Positions 42,347 through 52,700 of a DNA stretch of 64,000 bases are shown here, piece after piece (position 1 is the stretch's first letter; every line of letters starts with the position of its first letter). The position numbers and the translations under genes were made by a program. The notes below the pieces were generated by a model, which saw nothing but the letters and a program-made list of their open reading frames with translations, was not told the origin of the DNA and ran no database searches. Origin of the DNA: JAZKFT01 sp963845495 (GTDB lineage: Bacteria; Bacteroidota; Bacteroidia; Chitinophagales; Chitinophagaceae); the NCBI GenBank assembly GCA_963845495.1, contig CAWJTH010000066.1, positions 10,975 to 74,974 on the forward strand, given 5' to 3'.

Positions 42347-44362
42347 ATGAAATCTAGAATATTTCTTTTATTTCTACATTGTGTTGTTTTTTTTCAATTG
42401 GGAAACGCACAACAATGTACGACACTTGGCCAAACACCCGGTACAGCATTTCCTGTTTGCGGCACAAATTTATTTAAACAAACCACGGTGCCTTTTTGCA
42501 GCAATGGCAACATGCCAAATGGTTGTAACGATGGTGCCAGCTACGCTGATAAAAACCCATATTGGTATAAATTTACCTGTTTTACTGCCGGCACATTAGG
42601 CTTCGAAATTAAGCCCGATAATCAAAATGATGATTACGATTGGGTATTATTTGATGTAACAGGCCGCGATATTAGCGAAGTTTACACAAACGTTTCGCTG
42701 GTAGTATGCGACAACTGGTCATCCAATCCTGATTCTACAGGAACTTCGGCCAAAGGCACAGGCAGAGAAAATTGCGCAGGGCCCGCCTTTCCAAATCAAT
42801 CTGCCATGCCTACGCTTATTGTTGGTCACAATTATTTGTTGATGGTAAGCCATTATACCGATACGCAAAATGGTTATTCACTATCATTTAGTGGCGGCAC
42901 TGCCAGCATTACCGATCCAACCAATCCATCTTTTCAATCAGCACGGGCCATTTGCGACGGCCAAACCATGACGGTAAAATTGAACAAGAAAATGAAATGT
43001 AGCAGCTTATCGGCAAATGGCAGTGATTTTACCGTAACCCCAAACCGTTCGCCCATTGTTTCGGCGGTTGGTGTTGGCTGTAGTTTGGGTTTTGATACCG
43101 ATTCCATTATTCTTTCTTTAGCCACTCCTTTGCCCGTGGGCAATTACATTATTGCTGCACAAAACGGTGTGGATGGCAATACCATGCTTGATAATTGCAG
43201 CCAACAAATACCAATTGGCGACAATAAAACGGTAACCGTTACGCCACAATTTCCCACGCCCATGGATAGCATTACGCCTGTGGCATGTGCGCCTAGTGTA
43301 TTGTATTTGGTTTTTACGAAACCGATGCGGTGTAATTCCGTGGCTTTAGATGGTAGCGATTTTTCAATAACAGGCCCAAGCACGGTAAATATTTCTAGTG
43401 CCGCAGGTATGTGCGATAGTAGCGGTACGGGATATATTTTACATGTAAACTTGGCAACACCCATTTCGGTTGCCGGTATTTACACCATCACCCTAAAAAC
43501 TGGTAGCGATGGCAACACCATTATTAACGAATGCGGCCAACCTACGGCGGCTGGTTCGTTTTTAAATTTTGTGGGATACGATACTGTTTCGGCTAATTTT
43601 TCTGTCAACGCAAATTATAGCTGTTTGAAAGATACCATCAATTGCTTTCACGATGGCCGAAACGGCGTTACCAGTTGGCATTGGGCTTTTGATAACGGCA
43701 CTACAAGCATTTTGCAAAACCCGCCAGCACAAATTTATAGCAGCGATGGCGCTAAAAATATAACGCTGGCGGTATCAAACGGTGTTTGTACTGATACGGT
43801 TAGCGCCAATATCCAAATTGCCAACACCATTGCCGTAAAAGCCGGAATGATAGCGCCAACTTATGTTTGCCCGAACGATACCGCTGTTTTTAAAGATTCG
43901 AGCCAAGGCAAAATAACCAGTTGGTATTGGGATTTTGGCAACGGAAACACCAGTACTATTCAAAATCCAGCGGCGCAATACTTCCAGCCTACTAACATCA
44001 GTGCTTTGTTAACGGCTAAATTAATAGTCAGCAACGCATATTGCGCTGATACAACAGCCAAAAGATATACGCTGGTAAACAATTGTTATGTAGATGTACC
44101 CACCGGGTTTACGCCAAATGGCGATGGATTGAATGATTATCTTTATCCTTTAAATGCCTACAAAGCAGATAATTTAATTTTTAGGGTTTACAACCGCTTG
44201 GGGCAACTTTTGTACGAAACCAAGGATTGGACGCAAAAATGGGATGGCCGATATCATGGTGAATTGCAACCAACCGGCACTTATGTTTGGATGTTACAAT
44301 ACACCAACCACGATACCGGCAAAAAAATTAATTTAAGCGGCACTTCCGTTTTAATTCGGTGA
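42347..44362 (+). CDS. PKD-domain surface protein with gliding-motility (type B T9SS) C-terminal domain
   Basis: The 671-residue protein has a signal peptide (ending GNAQ), an N-terminal Cys-rich domain (residues 22-190) and two Ig-like repeats (about 190-405). Two PKD domains follow (about 410-590: SWHWAFDNGTTSILQNPPAQIYSS and SWYWDFGNGNTSTIQNPAAQYF). It ends with the gliding motility-associated C-terminal domain (PTGFTPNGDGLNDYLYPLNAYKADNLIFRVYNRLGQLLYETKDW). That last module is a type B signal for the type IX secretion system, so the protein should be exported to the surface, probably as an adhesin. No T9SS machinery gene is in the window. Confidence 0.92.
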   Translation: MKSRIFLLFLHCVVFFQLGNAQQCTTLGQTPGTAFPVCGTNLFKQTTVPFCSNGNMPNGCNDGASYADKNPYWYKFTCFTAGTLGFEIKPDNQNDDYDWVLFDVTGRDISEVYTNVSLVVCDNWSSNPDSTGTSAKGTGRENCAGPAFPNQSAMPTLIVGHNYLLMVSHYTDTQNGYSLSFSGGTASITDPTNPSFQSARAICDGQTMTVKLNKKMKCSSLSANGSDFTVTPNRSPIVSAVGVGCSLGFDTDSIILSLATPLPVGNYIIAAQNGVDGNTMLDNCSQQIPIGDNKTVTVTPQFPTPMDSITPVACAPSVLYLVFTKPMRCNSVALDGSDFSITGPSTVNISSAAGMCDSSGTGYILHVNLATPISVAGIYTITLKTGSDGNTIINECGQPTAAGSFLNFVGYDTVSANFSVNANYSCLKDTINCFHDGRNGVTSWHWAFDNGTTSILQNPPAQIYSSDGAKNITLAVSNGVCTDTVSANIQIANTIAVKAGMIAPTYVCPNDTAVFKDSSQGKITSWYWDFGNGNTSTIQNPAAQYFQPTNISALLTAKLIVSNAYCADTTAKRYTLVNNCYVDVPTGFTPNGDGLNDYLYPLNAYKADNLIFRVYNRLGQLLYETKDWTQKWDGRYHGELQPTGTYVWMLQYTNHDTGKKINLSGTSVLIR

Positions 44363-44389
44363 TCTTGGAGATTGTTAATCGCCGAAAAA

Positions 44390-44475
44390 GTAATTGAGTA
44401 AATGGGTAAATAGGTAATCAAGACTTTTTAAATAATCCCTCAATTACTTATTTACCCATTTACTTAATTACTTAC
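44390..44475. repeat. GTAAWTRR-unit palindrome, copy 5
   Basis: The left arm (44390-44421) and right arm (44440-44471) each have four 8-nt units that pair with a few changes. The unit at the right end supplies the SK and stop codon TAA of pyrD (44468-44470). It lies between convergent genes. Confidence 0.8.
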
Positions 44476-45556
44476 TTAAGCCTGCGCAAATTTTCTCCAC
44501 AATACTTGGGCCTTCGTAAATAAAGCCTGTCCAAACCTGAACCAGTGTTGCGCCGGCATCCAATTTTTCCTTGGCATCTTCTGCTGTAAAAATTCCGCCA
44601 CTGGCAATAATTGGAATACTTCCGTTGGTTTTTTGGTGGATGTATTGAACCATCTCAGTACATCTTGCTTGCACAGGTTTCCCGCTTACACCACCGGCGC
44701 CGGCTTCTGCCGCTCTTATTTTTCCGGCATCTGAAAGTTTGGTTCGGTCTAAAGTGGTATTGGCTGCCACCAATCCGTCCAACTTAATTTCTTGAGCCAA
44801 ATCTATCACATCATCTAATTGCGATTGGGTGAGATCGGGAGCAATTTTTAGTAAAATGGGCCTCTGGCCCGTGGCTTGTTCTACATTTATTCCTTGTAAG
44901 TGCGTCAATATTTTACGAAGCGATTCTTTTTCTTGCAATTCCCGAAGGCCGGGCGTGTTGGGGCTACTTACATTTACCACAAAATAATCAACATACGGGT
45001 GCAAAGCCCTAAAACATTTATCATAGTCGAGATAAGCGTATTCATTTGGCGTGTCTTTGTTTTTGCCGATGTTGCCGCCGAGTACCAGCTTTTGGCTTTG
45101 AGCCTTGTCACTAACTTGCTCCTTGTAGCTTGTCCCTTGCGCCTTGTCCCTTGCTTTTTTCCATTTTTCCAACCTTTCTGCCACTACTTCCACGCCATCA
45201 TTGTTAAAACCCATCCTGTTCAACAGTGCTTTATCTTCCGGCAGGCGAAAAAGGCGGGGTTTATCATTTCCTGCCTGCGGCCTTGGTGTTACGGTTCCAA
45301 TTTCAACATGGCCAAAACCAAGGATTTCCAGTTCGCGGAGATATTTGGCATTTTTATCAAAACCTGCGGCCAAACCAACGGGATTGGAGAACTCAAAACC
45401 GAACGCTTTAAGTTTTAAGCTTTCAGCTTTGAATTTTTTAGCTAATATTTTGCGGATAAAAGCCACATTGCACAAACGCCTTAACGCATTCATGGAAAAA
45501 TGATGCACTTTTTCAGCGTCAAAAAGAAAAAGAATAGAACGGAGAATTTGGTACAT
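44468..45556 (-). CDS. pyrD: Quinone-dependent dihydroorotate dehydrogenase (class 2)
   Basis: The 362-residue protein has an N-terminal helical membrane-association region (residues 1-45). It continues with NPVGLAAGFDKNAKYLRELEILGFGHVEIGTVTPRPQ, NRMGFNNDG, NVSSPNTPGLRELQ (the catalytic Ser, 197 or 198), ANTTLDRTKL and IIASGGIFTAEDA. It oxidises dihydroorotate to orotate and passes electrons to menaquinone, in the fourth step of pyrimidine synthesis. Residues about 132-156 (KWKKARDKAQGTSYKEQVSD..) are encoded by CAAGGGA/CAAGCT words and lengthen a loop that is short in relatives. The C-terminal SK and stop come from a palindrome. Confidence 0.95.
   Translation of the reverse strand: MYQILRSILFLFDAEKVHHFSMNALRRLCNVAFIRKILAKKFKAESLKLKAFGFEFSNPVGLAAGFDKNAKYLRELEILGFGHVEIGTVTPRPQAGNDKPRLFRLPEDKALLNRMGFNNDGVEVVAERLEKWKKARDKAQGTSYKEQVSDKAQSQKLVLGGNIGKNKDTPNEYAYLDYDKCFRALHPYVDYFVVNVSSPNTPGLRELQEKESLRKILTHLQGINVEQATGQRPILLKIAPDLTQSQLDDVIDLAQEIKLDGLVAANTTLDRTKLSDAGKIRAAEAGAGGVSGKPVQARCTEMVQYIHQKTNGSIPIIASGGIFTAEDAKEKLDAGATLVQVWTGFIYEGPSIVEKICAGLSK
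45089..45163 (-). repeat. CAAGGGA word repeat inside pyrD
   Basis: About 75 nt of near-tandem 6- to 8-nt words (read on the minus strand: CAAGGGA, CAAGGCG, CAAGCTA, CAAGGAG, CAAGTTA, CAAGGCT). The reading frame is open throughout. Similar words (aagctacaagttacaaga) occur at about 47030-47047. Confidence 0.72.
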
Positions 45557-45577
45557 AGTTGGTTTACTTTCAATTAG

Positions 45578-46921
45578 TTATGTCTTAGCTGTTTCTTTAA
45601 TTTTCCATTTACCACCTTTCGCACCGCCAATACGTTCCAGTTTATTGTCGTGTTGCAATATTTTTAAATTCCTTTCGATTGTACGTTGGGTTACACCTAT
45701 TTTAATAGCTAATTCCGGAATTGTTATCGTTTCATTTTCTTTTATAAAGCCTAAAAGTTTCCCCGACATTTTCCCCGACATTTTCCCCGACATTTCCTTT
45801 GATTTCCCAGGCTCTTTTTTTACCTGCTGATTAAATTCAATCACAAATCCTGAAAGATCGTATTTGAATATTGGCGTTGGCAAACTGGCTTTAAGGCAAT
45901 CGTTAATAATTTTAAGCGTTCCGCGGCCCCAAGCTTCAATCAATCTCGCCCTAAAAAAAGCAGTTGCTAAATCTGGATTAAACGGCTTGGACGGATGCTT
46001 GTGCAAAAGGTTTTCTACCGTCCAATGGGCGGGCAATTGACCTTCGTTCCAAAATAAAATTTTATTGTCGTAAACGCTAATCTGGATTGGATTTCCGGTA
46101 CTATAATCTTTATGCACAATGGCATTTATTAGCGCTTCGCGAAGTGCGGTTTCTGGAAAAGGATATTCCTCCACCCTATTTAATTTTTCGTAGCGGATGC
46201 TTGCACGCAAATATTTAGACAACAGTAATTCCATTGTCTTTTCAACCTGCCCAAAAGGATGCCCATGGATATCATCTTGAAAAAGAAGATCATCGTCTGT
46301 TTTAAAAAAACCAATTTTTACATACGCACCAGTAACAAATTTTTCCCGATCAGGGTGAAACAATAAAACCGACGCTCGTTTCAAATAAGAGCCGTCGGTT
46401 AAATGTAATTTTTCAATAAGCGCATTATTGTTTTCTTCCAAAACTTCTTGGCCTAACCGCTTGGTTTTAGCAGCCTGTTTTCTAAAAGATTGTAAAGCGC
46501 TGCCACTTAAATTAGCAATCGACACATTTGGAACCGGAACACCATCCCACCGTTTTCCTTGCTTTTGCAATAGAAATTTATCCAAAGCAACACCTTTCAA
46601 TTCCTGTTTAGTGCTACCAGTTCTGTAATGATATTGGCCTTTATAACTAACGGGGTATGGATAAGCAGGAACTGTTATTTCTAAAAACTCCTTGTCGTCT
46701 TCTTTTTTTAATTCAATATCTATAATAATGCCTAAGATATCTTTAACCTTGTTGGGTATTTCTTCTAACAGCCTTTTTGCGTTAGAAATGCCAACAATTA
46801 TCCCTATATCGTTAATACCAATGAAAAGCTTTCCACCAAATGCATTGGCAAAACCACAAATCCACTTAATGAATTCATCACGCCATGATTCTTTCCATTC
46901 TATGTTTTGACTTTCTTTCAT
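45578..46921 (-). CDS. AlbA_2 / HATPase_c_4 ATP-binding regulator
   Basis: Starting at ATG 46921 the protein has 447 residues. It begins MKESQNIEWKESWRDEFIKWICGFANAFGGKLFIGIND, the AlbA_2 (Schlafen-like) DNA-binding module. A GHKL-type ATP-binding domain follows in the middle (LREALINAIVHKDYSTGNPIQISVYDNKILFWNEGQLP, about residues 225-275), then a C-terminal winged helix (LAIKIGVTQRTIERNLKILQ). These COG2865 proteins are taken as transcriptional regulators, and some lie in defence islands. A linker of three MSGK repeats precedes the winged helix. The next gene in the same direction is pyrD. Confidence 0.85.
   Translation of the reverse strand: MKESQNIEWKESWRDEFIKWICGFANAFGGKLFIGINDIGIIVGISNAKRLLEEIPNKVKDILGIIIDIELKKEDDKEFLEITVPAYPYPVSYKGQYHYRTGSTKQELKGVALDKFLLQKQGKRWDGVPVPNVSIANLSGSALQSFRKQAAKTKRLGQEVLEENNNALIEKLHLTDGSYLKRASVLLFHPDREKFVTGAYVKIGFFKTDDDLLFQDDIHGHPFGQVEKTMELLLSKYLRASIRYEKLNRVEEYPFPETALREALINAIVHKDYSTGNPIQISVYDNKILFWNEGQLPAHWTVENLLHKHPSKPFNPDLATAFFRARLIEAWGRGTLKIINDCLKASLPTPIFKYDLSGFVIEFNQQVKKEPGKSKEMSGKMSGKMSGKLLGFIKENETITIPELAIKIGVTQRTIERNLKILQHDNKLERIGGAKGGKWKIKETAKT
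45761..45796 (-). repeat. Three tandem 12-nt repeats encoding MSGK
   Basis: Three exact or near-exact copies of a 12-nt unit (ccccgacatttt on the plus strand) encode MSGKMSGKMSGK in the linker of the AlbA_2 protein. As a multiple of three, copy-number change would keep the frame. Confidence 0.85.
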
Positions 46922-47117
46922 GGGTAGCAACAAAAATAGCCAAACATTTTTCATAGCAATTTTTTCCTATTAACTTTGAAACTGAAATAGTTGCATAAAC
47001 AACCTTTTTAATTGCAAGTAATAAGCTACAAGTTACAAGAAAGCAAAAGCTTGTTCGGCGCTGACAATTAAAAGGACATCTAAACTTTAAACTCGTAAAC
47101 TTTTAAACTTTTTAAGC

Positions 47118-48293
47118 ATGCAAGATGCATATATAGTGGCTGGTTACCGCACGGCTGTTGCCAAAAGCAAACGCGGTGGTTTTCGTTTTATGCGGCCCGA
47201 TGATTTGGCCGTTGAAGTAATCAATGGTTTAATGGCTTCGCTGCCCCAATTGGATAAAAAAAGGGTGGATGATTGTATTGTGGGCAATGCCGTTCCCGAA
47301 GCGGAACAAGGTTTGCAGATAGGTCGCATTATTGCCGCAAGGGCTTTGGGCGTTGATGTACCTGGAATGACCGTGAACCGCTATTGCGGCAGCGGATTGG
47401 AAACCATTGCCATTGCCACCGCAAAAATTAGGTGTGGCATGGCCGAATGTATTGTGGCGGGTGGCGTAGAAAGTATGAGTTTGGTACCGACGGCCGGTTG
47501 GAAGACCGTACCAAATTATACGGTGTCCAGTACTGAACCAGATTATTATTTAAGTATGGGCCTTACCGCCGAAGCCGTTGCAAATGAATACAATGTAAGC
47601 CGTGCCGACCAAGATGAATTCAGTTATAACAGCCACCAAAAATCTATTCACGCCATTGAAAATGGCTTTTTTAAATCTGGCATTTTGCCGATTACCGTTG
47701 AGCAAGTTTACATCAACGAAAAAGGAAAACGTGCCGTTAAAAATTTTGTGGTTGATACCGATGAAGGTCCACGTCGCGACACCAGTATGGAGGCATTGGC
47801 CAAACTAAAACCTGTTTTTGCCGCCAATGGTTCGGTTACTGCGGGCAATAGTTCGCAAACAAGCGATGGTGCAGCTTTTGTGGTGGTGATGAGCGAAAAA
47901 ATGGTAAACGAATTGGGATTGAAACCGATTGCCCGCTTGGTAAACTGCGTAAGTGCAGGCGTTGAACCCCGCATTATGGGCATTGGCCCAATTGCTGCCG
48001 TACCAAAAGTGTTGAAACAAGCAGGCATGAACTTAGGTGATATCGATTTGTTTGAATTGAACGAGGCTTTTGCTTCGCAAAGTTTAGCCGTAATCCGTAA
48101 GCTTGATTTGGATCCAAACAAGGTAAACATTAATGGTGGGGCCATTTCGCTTGGCCACCCTTTGGGTTGTACCGGCGCAAAACTAACTATCCAAATGATG
48201 AACGATATGCAGCGCCTTAACAAGAAATATGGCATTGTAACCGCTTGTATTGGCGGTGGACAAGGAGTTGCAGGGATTATTGAGCGGATGTAG
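47118..48293 (+). CDS. Acetyl-CoA C-acyltransferase (thiolase)
   Basis: The 391-residue protein is a degradative-type thiolase. It has NRYCGSGLETIAIA with the acylated Cys90, GGAISLGHPLGCTGAK with His347, and ACIGGGQG with Cys377. It cleaves 3-ketoacyl-CoA with CoA to acetyl-CoA and a shortened acyl-CoA (fadA or fadI role); an acetoacetyl-CoA thiolase role cannot be ruled out. No hydroxyacyl-CoA dehydrogenase gene is adjacent. The sequence from 46922 to 47117 holds AACTTTTAAACT words but no gene. Confidence 0.93.
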   Translation: MQDAYIVAGYRTAVAKSKRGGFRFMRPDDLAVEVINGLMASLPQLDKKRVDDCIVGNAVPEAEQGLQIGRIIAARALGVDVPGMTVNRYCGSGLETIAIATAKIRCGMAECIVAGGVESMSLVPTAGWKTVPNYTVSSTEPDYYLSMGLTAEAVANEYNVSRADQDEFSYNSHQKSIHAIENGFFKSGILPITVEQVYINEKGKRAVKNFVVDTDEGPRRDTSMEALAKLKPVFAANGSVTAGNSSQTSDGAAFVVVMSEKMVNELGLKPIARLVNCVSAGVEPRIMGIGPIAAVPKVLKQAGMNLGDIDLFELNEAFASQSLAVIRKLDLDPNKVNINGGAISLGHPLGCTGAKLTIQMMNDMQRLNKKYGIVTACIGGGQGVAGIIERM

Positions 48294-48310
48294 ATTGGAA
48301 AATTAAAATT

Positions 48311-48344
48311 AAAAAAGCAGCTATAAAAATATAGCTGCTTTTTT
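48311..48344. terminator. Bidirectional terminator between thiolase and susD
   Basis: The arms aaaaaagcagctata (48311-48325) and tatagctgctttttt (48330-48344) have a 4-nt loop. A-tract and T-tract flank the stem, so it can serve the thiolase gene and the convergent susD gene. Confidence 0.9.
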
Positions 48345-48364
48345 AATTTTAACTTTTACTTTAA

Positions 48365-49747
48365 TTAATTATCCCAAAATATTCTTGGTGAAAATAAAGT
48401 TGAGGCTGGCACATTGGCAGCGTTCAGGTTGTATTCTGTTTGAGGATATTCTAATCTTCTCGGAATATTAGTTCCGGCAGTTGCTTTTAAAGTTGGGAAC
48501 CCTGTACGGCGCCATAAAGTCCAAGCTTCAGGATTTAAATATAACGCAAGATATTCTTGGGTAGCCACTTGGCCAATTGCTGTACTTGTTGTTGCAGATA
48601 ATGTTCCGTTTGCGGTAAGGTAGGTAGCTAAAGCAGTAGAAGACACACCTAGTTTATTCATGTTTGCAGTTATAGCGGCTCTATAGAATACTTGTGCAGC
48701 GGCGGCGGTTCCGCCCGCATTTAATGTAGCTTCCGCTTTCATAAACAACAATTCATCATAGGTAATATATTCTACAGGAGAATTAACGGATCCATAATAG
48801 CTATTTAAACCACCATAATGCCCGTTGGAAAGTCCTTTATCCTCGTTTGCTGGATCTAAATAAATGGAATATCTTGGATCATTTAGTTGCTTAAGCATAG
48901 TAGCTATAGGAGCTGTAGAGTATTCGATGTTACCAGCCCTATCCCTGTTATATTGGTACCAAGGGTTTGCTGCGGTTTCATCTGTTCCAAAAATATATTG
49001 GGCATTGTCTGTATTTGAAGCAAATGACAAAGCGATTTCTGATAAGGCATTATTCGCCATTGTTGCATTTCCCTTGCTTTGGTGTATGTACAAACGGGCT
49101 TTTATAGCATGGCCAAATTTAACCCAACTAGCTGCGTTACCACTATAAATAACATCATCGGCACCAGGTACAATCCCCCCTTTGCTAGAATTATTTAAAT
49201 ATGTGGTGCCCACGTTTATTAAGCTAACGATTGTATCATACAAAGCTTTGGCACTATCATAGGTAGGGTGAATAGAGCCTCCTGGTAAATTAGCTTGAAA
49301 AGCTTTAGAATAAGGGACAGCCCCCCATTCATCTACCATTACTTGCAGGTTATACGCCATAATTATCCTCGAAATGCCGCTATACATATTGTATTGCCCT
49401 GCGTCAGCAATTGTCATTAAACTGTAGTTATTTTCCAAGGTAGTGGTATACAAGTCACCCCATTCTGTATCAAAAGCCCCTGGGTTATATCCATAAATAT
49501 AAAAAGAAGCTGTTTGGCTATTAGCACCAAAAATCTGTTGCACCATCATACATGCCGTACGTGCAACATCACCACCTTGGGTATAACCCATACCTGCTTC
49601 TACTGTAGACAGTAATAAATTTGGTTTTACAGTGCTTAAAACATTGGGGTTTTGATTGATACTTGTAAAGAACGATTTTTTGCACGATACCATCAACAGC
49701 AGTAAGGGGGCAAATATTACTATATTTTTTATCCTATTTGATTTCAT
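48365..49747 (-). CDS. SusD/RagB-like outer-membrane lipoprotein (pair 1)
   Basis: The 460-residue protein has a lipoprotein signal (LLLLMVSC, lipidated Cys22) and a SusD-like helical body (NQNPNVLSTVKPNLLLSTVEAGMGY ... RIIMAYNLQVMVDEWGAVPYSKAF). It belongs to the SusD-like 2 branch. SusD proteins cap the SusC transporter and capture ligand on the cell surface. The ligand is unknown, as no enzyme gene is attached. It is 31 nt downstream of its susC on the same strand. Confidence 0.93.
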   Translation of the reverse strand: MKSNRIKNIVIFAPLLLLMVSCKKSFFTSINQNPNVLSTVKPNLLLSTVEAGMGYTQGGDVARTACMMVQQIFGANSQTASFYIYGYNPGAFDTEWGDLYTTTLENNYSLMTIADAGQYNMYSGISRIIMAYNLQVMVDEWGAVPYSKAFQANLPGGSIHPTYDSAKALYDTIVSLINVGTTYLNNSSKGGIVPGADDVIYSGNAASWVKFGHAIKARLYIHQSKGNATMANNALSEIALSFASNTDNAQYIFGTDETAANPWYQYNRDRAGNIEYSTAPIATMLKQLNDPRYSIYLDPANEDKGLSNGHYGGLNSYYGSVNSPVEYITYDELLFMKAEATLNAGGTAAAAQVFYRAAITANMNKLGVSSTALATYLTANGTLSATTSTAIGQVATQEYLALYLNPEAWTLWRRTGFPTLKATAGTNIPRRLEYPQTEYNLNAANVPASTLFSPRIFWDN

Positions 49748-49778
49748 AATACTAATATTATTTATTTAAAAAGATTGT

Positions 49779-52700
49779 TTATAAACCAAGGTTTAAACGA
49801 ACACCGTATGTTTTAGTACCTGGGCTGTTAAAATAATCCAATCCTTGGTTATTTGATGGGCCAGAAAGACTTGTTTCAGGATCAACGCCGTCATATTTTG
49901 TCCACAAAATCACGTTGTTGGCAAAAAAGGTTAAAGAAAGATTGGTAAAAGATTTCTGTCCAAAAATAGTTTTGGGGAATCTACAGGTTAAGCTTACTTG
50001 ACGCAATCTTGTAAAACCAGCACTTTCGATATCTGTTTCTTGACCTGCGGTAAAGCTATTACCAATATTTTGCCAATAATATTGACTATAAACGGAACTG
50101 GTTGTGTTAGCTGCACCTGCGCCGGCCACTTCATTGCCAGATGCATCGTAATGTACCACGTTTCCGTTTGCGTCTAAATGTCCCAGCAACCCTTGGAAAA
50201 CGGTACTTGTACCTCTGTTTGCGGTAATTCCAGCAGTTCCTTTATTTTTTAATGCGCCTCTTGTACCGTTCCACATTTGGCCGCCATGTTTAATATCTAA
50301 TTGAAAGCCAAGTGTAAATGCCTTATAATCTAAGCTATTTACAATTGAGCCAATCCAATCGGGGTTAGGATTACCGATTACTAAATTTGGTCCTTGGCCA
50401 CCCGCTAATGGTTGCGCATAACCAGGATCTGTTTTATCATCATTAATTAAAAGCGGGCTGTTTAAATTATTCAAATCAGTGTGTGGTGTAGTTGCACCAT
50501 AAATCACTCCAAATGGCTGGCCAGGTATTGCAAAAATACCTGCTTCGCCACCGCCAAAACCACCCATGAAAAACTGATCAACACCAGGATAAAGAGAAAC
50601 TACTTTACTAATATTGCGAGACCAGTTAAAATTCAAGTTCCAGTTTAAATCTTTTGTTTTTACAGGATTGGTGGTCAATGTAATTTCAAGCCCCTTATTG
50701 CTTATAACAGCTGCATTCAGTTCTTCAGACGAAAACCCAGTTGAATAAGGAATACTTACCGGGAAAATAACATCGGTTGATTTGCTATAATAAGCTGTTG
50801 CATTTAACCCTATCCTGTTTTTTAGGAACGATAGATCGACACCAAATTCATAAGAACGTGTGTTTTCTGGTTTCAAATTAGGATTGCCAACCACCGAAAT
50901 TGTTGAACTAATCTGGTAACCCGGTACGCCTCCCAATGGGAAATTAATACCATTTGTCCAGCCATCTTTAAAGGAAGCTGTTGAGTATGATGTAGTTAAA
51001 CTTTGTGGCAAAGGATCTTTTGCTACATCAGCATAAGATGCCCTTATTTTACCAAAGGAAAGAACTTTGTTATCCTTCAAGCCCTTTAGCTCGGTAAAAA
51101 CCCAAGATAAACTTGCAGAAGGGTAGAAAAAGGTATTATTAGCTTCAGGAAGTGTGGAAGAAGTTTCCCGGCGGCCTGTTAATGTAAGGTATAAACTCCT
51201 TTTATAGTTTAATTCAGCTTGTGCATAATAAGCCATTGTTGTATGTCCAACTTCAAATTCTTTTGCCAAATAAGAATTGGCATTTGAAATATCCAAGAAG
51301 CCTGGTACCGCAAGGCTGGTACCTTGTGCAAAAACGGTGTTTTGTGTATTTGTAAAATAGTTATGTCCTAATATTAGCGTTGCATCCCAATCGTCGCCAA
51401 ATGTTTTGTGCATATTTACCATGAAATCTGAGTTGAATTGCCTATTGTTATAATCAACCAAATAAATAGCACCCGCTGCCGCAACGTTTGAACCGGTATT
51501 GTAAGCAATTTTATCAGATTGTGTGTAAACATCGCCGCCTAAACGATAGGTAAGGCTCATCCATTTCAACAATTGATAATCGGCCTGTATGTTACCAAAC
51601 ACCCTATTTAAATTAGATTTGGTTGGATCTTCATTTACCACCCAATACGGGTTATCATACCCACCGCCGCCACGGTAATTTCTTTGTGAACCATCTGGAA
51701 ACGAATAAGCTAATGGTTGATTAACCGGATCAGAATATCCATTGGCATTATCAAAAGTAACCGGTGTACGAACCAATCCTAGCATCACACCCGATGTATT
51801 TGAACCTTGTTGTACTTTATTATTGAGCGAGCCCACATAATTAATTGTGGCAGTTGCATGCAATTTGTCTGTTATTTTCGAATCACCGCTTAAACTAACC
51901 GTTGTTTTCGAATATTTTGATGTTGGAATAATACCCGTTTGATAAAGATTACCAAGCGACAATCTATAATTTGATTTATCTGTGGTTCCTGATATTGATA
52001 TATTGTTGTTGGTACTAAAACCTGTTTGGAAAAAATTATACCTATCGTAAGGTGTAACAGGTATTTTGGCAGCCGCAGAAGAATTGTTCACAATATGACC
52101 ATGCTTGTCCCAAGTATAATCAGTAGCACCATCCCAAGATAATGTATTGAGGTTAGGCCCCCAAGAAGTTGAGGAACCAGTTTCTGGCCCTTGATAAACG
52201 CCATTGCTTCCTTGTGCAAATTGGCTTTGTAATGATGGCAATTGGCTAACTTTATCCATTGCGTTGGCAGAATTAAACGTGATACTTGTGCCACGTTTGC
52301 TGCTTCCCTTTTTGGTAGTGATAACCAATACACCATTTGCACCTTGCATGCCGTATAAAGCTGCCGCTGTTGGCCCCTTTAACACATTTATCGATTCAAT
52401 GTCATCTGGATTAATATCCAATCCGCGATTTGATGGCTGTGCACCACCGGTTAAGCTACCTGCTGCGCCGCCAGCCTGAAACCCAGCATTGGTCGCATCA
52501 AAGTTATTGATTGAGTTATCGATAGGAATACCGTCAATAATAATAAGTGGCTGGTTACTTCCAACAATAGAAGTAGAGCCCCTTAAACGGATATATGTTC
52601 CCGAACCAGGGTCGCCAGCACTATTTACAACCGTTAAACCGGAAACCTTCCCTTCCATTTCTGAAAGTGCATTACCGCTACCCGATTTATTCAATTGGTC

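Noticed and set aside
44900..45418. 172-codon plus-strand frame
   Set aside because: Antisense shadow of pyrD.
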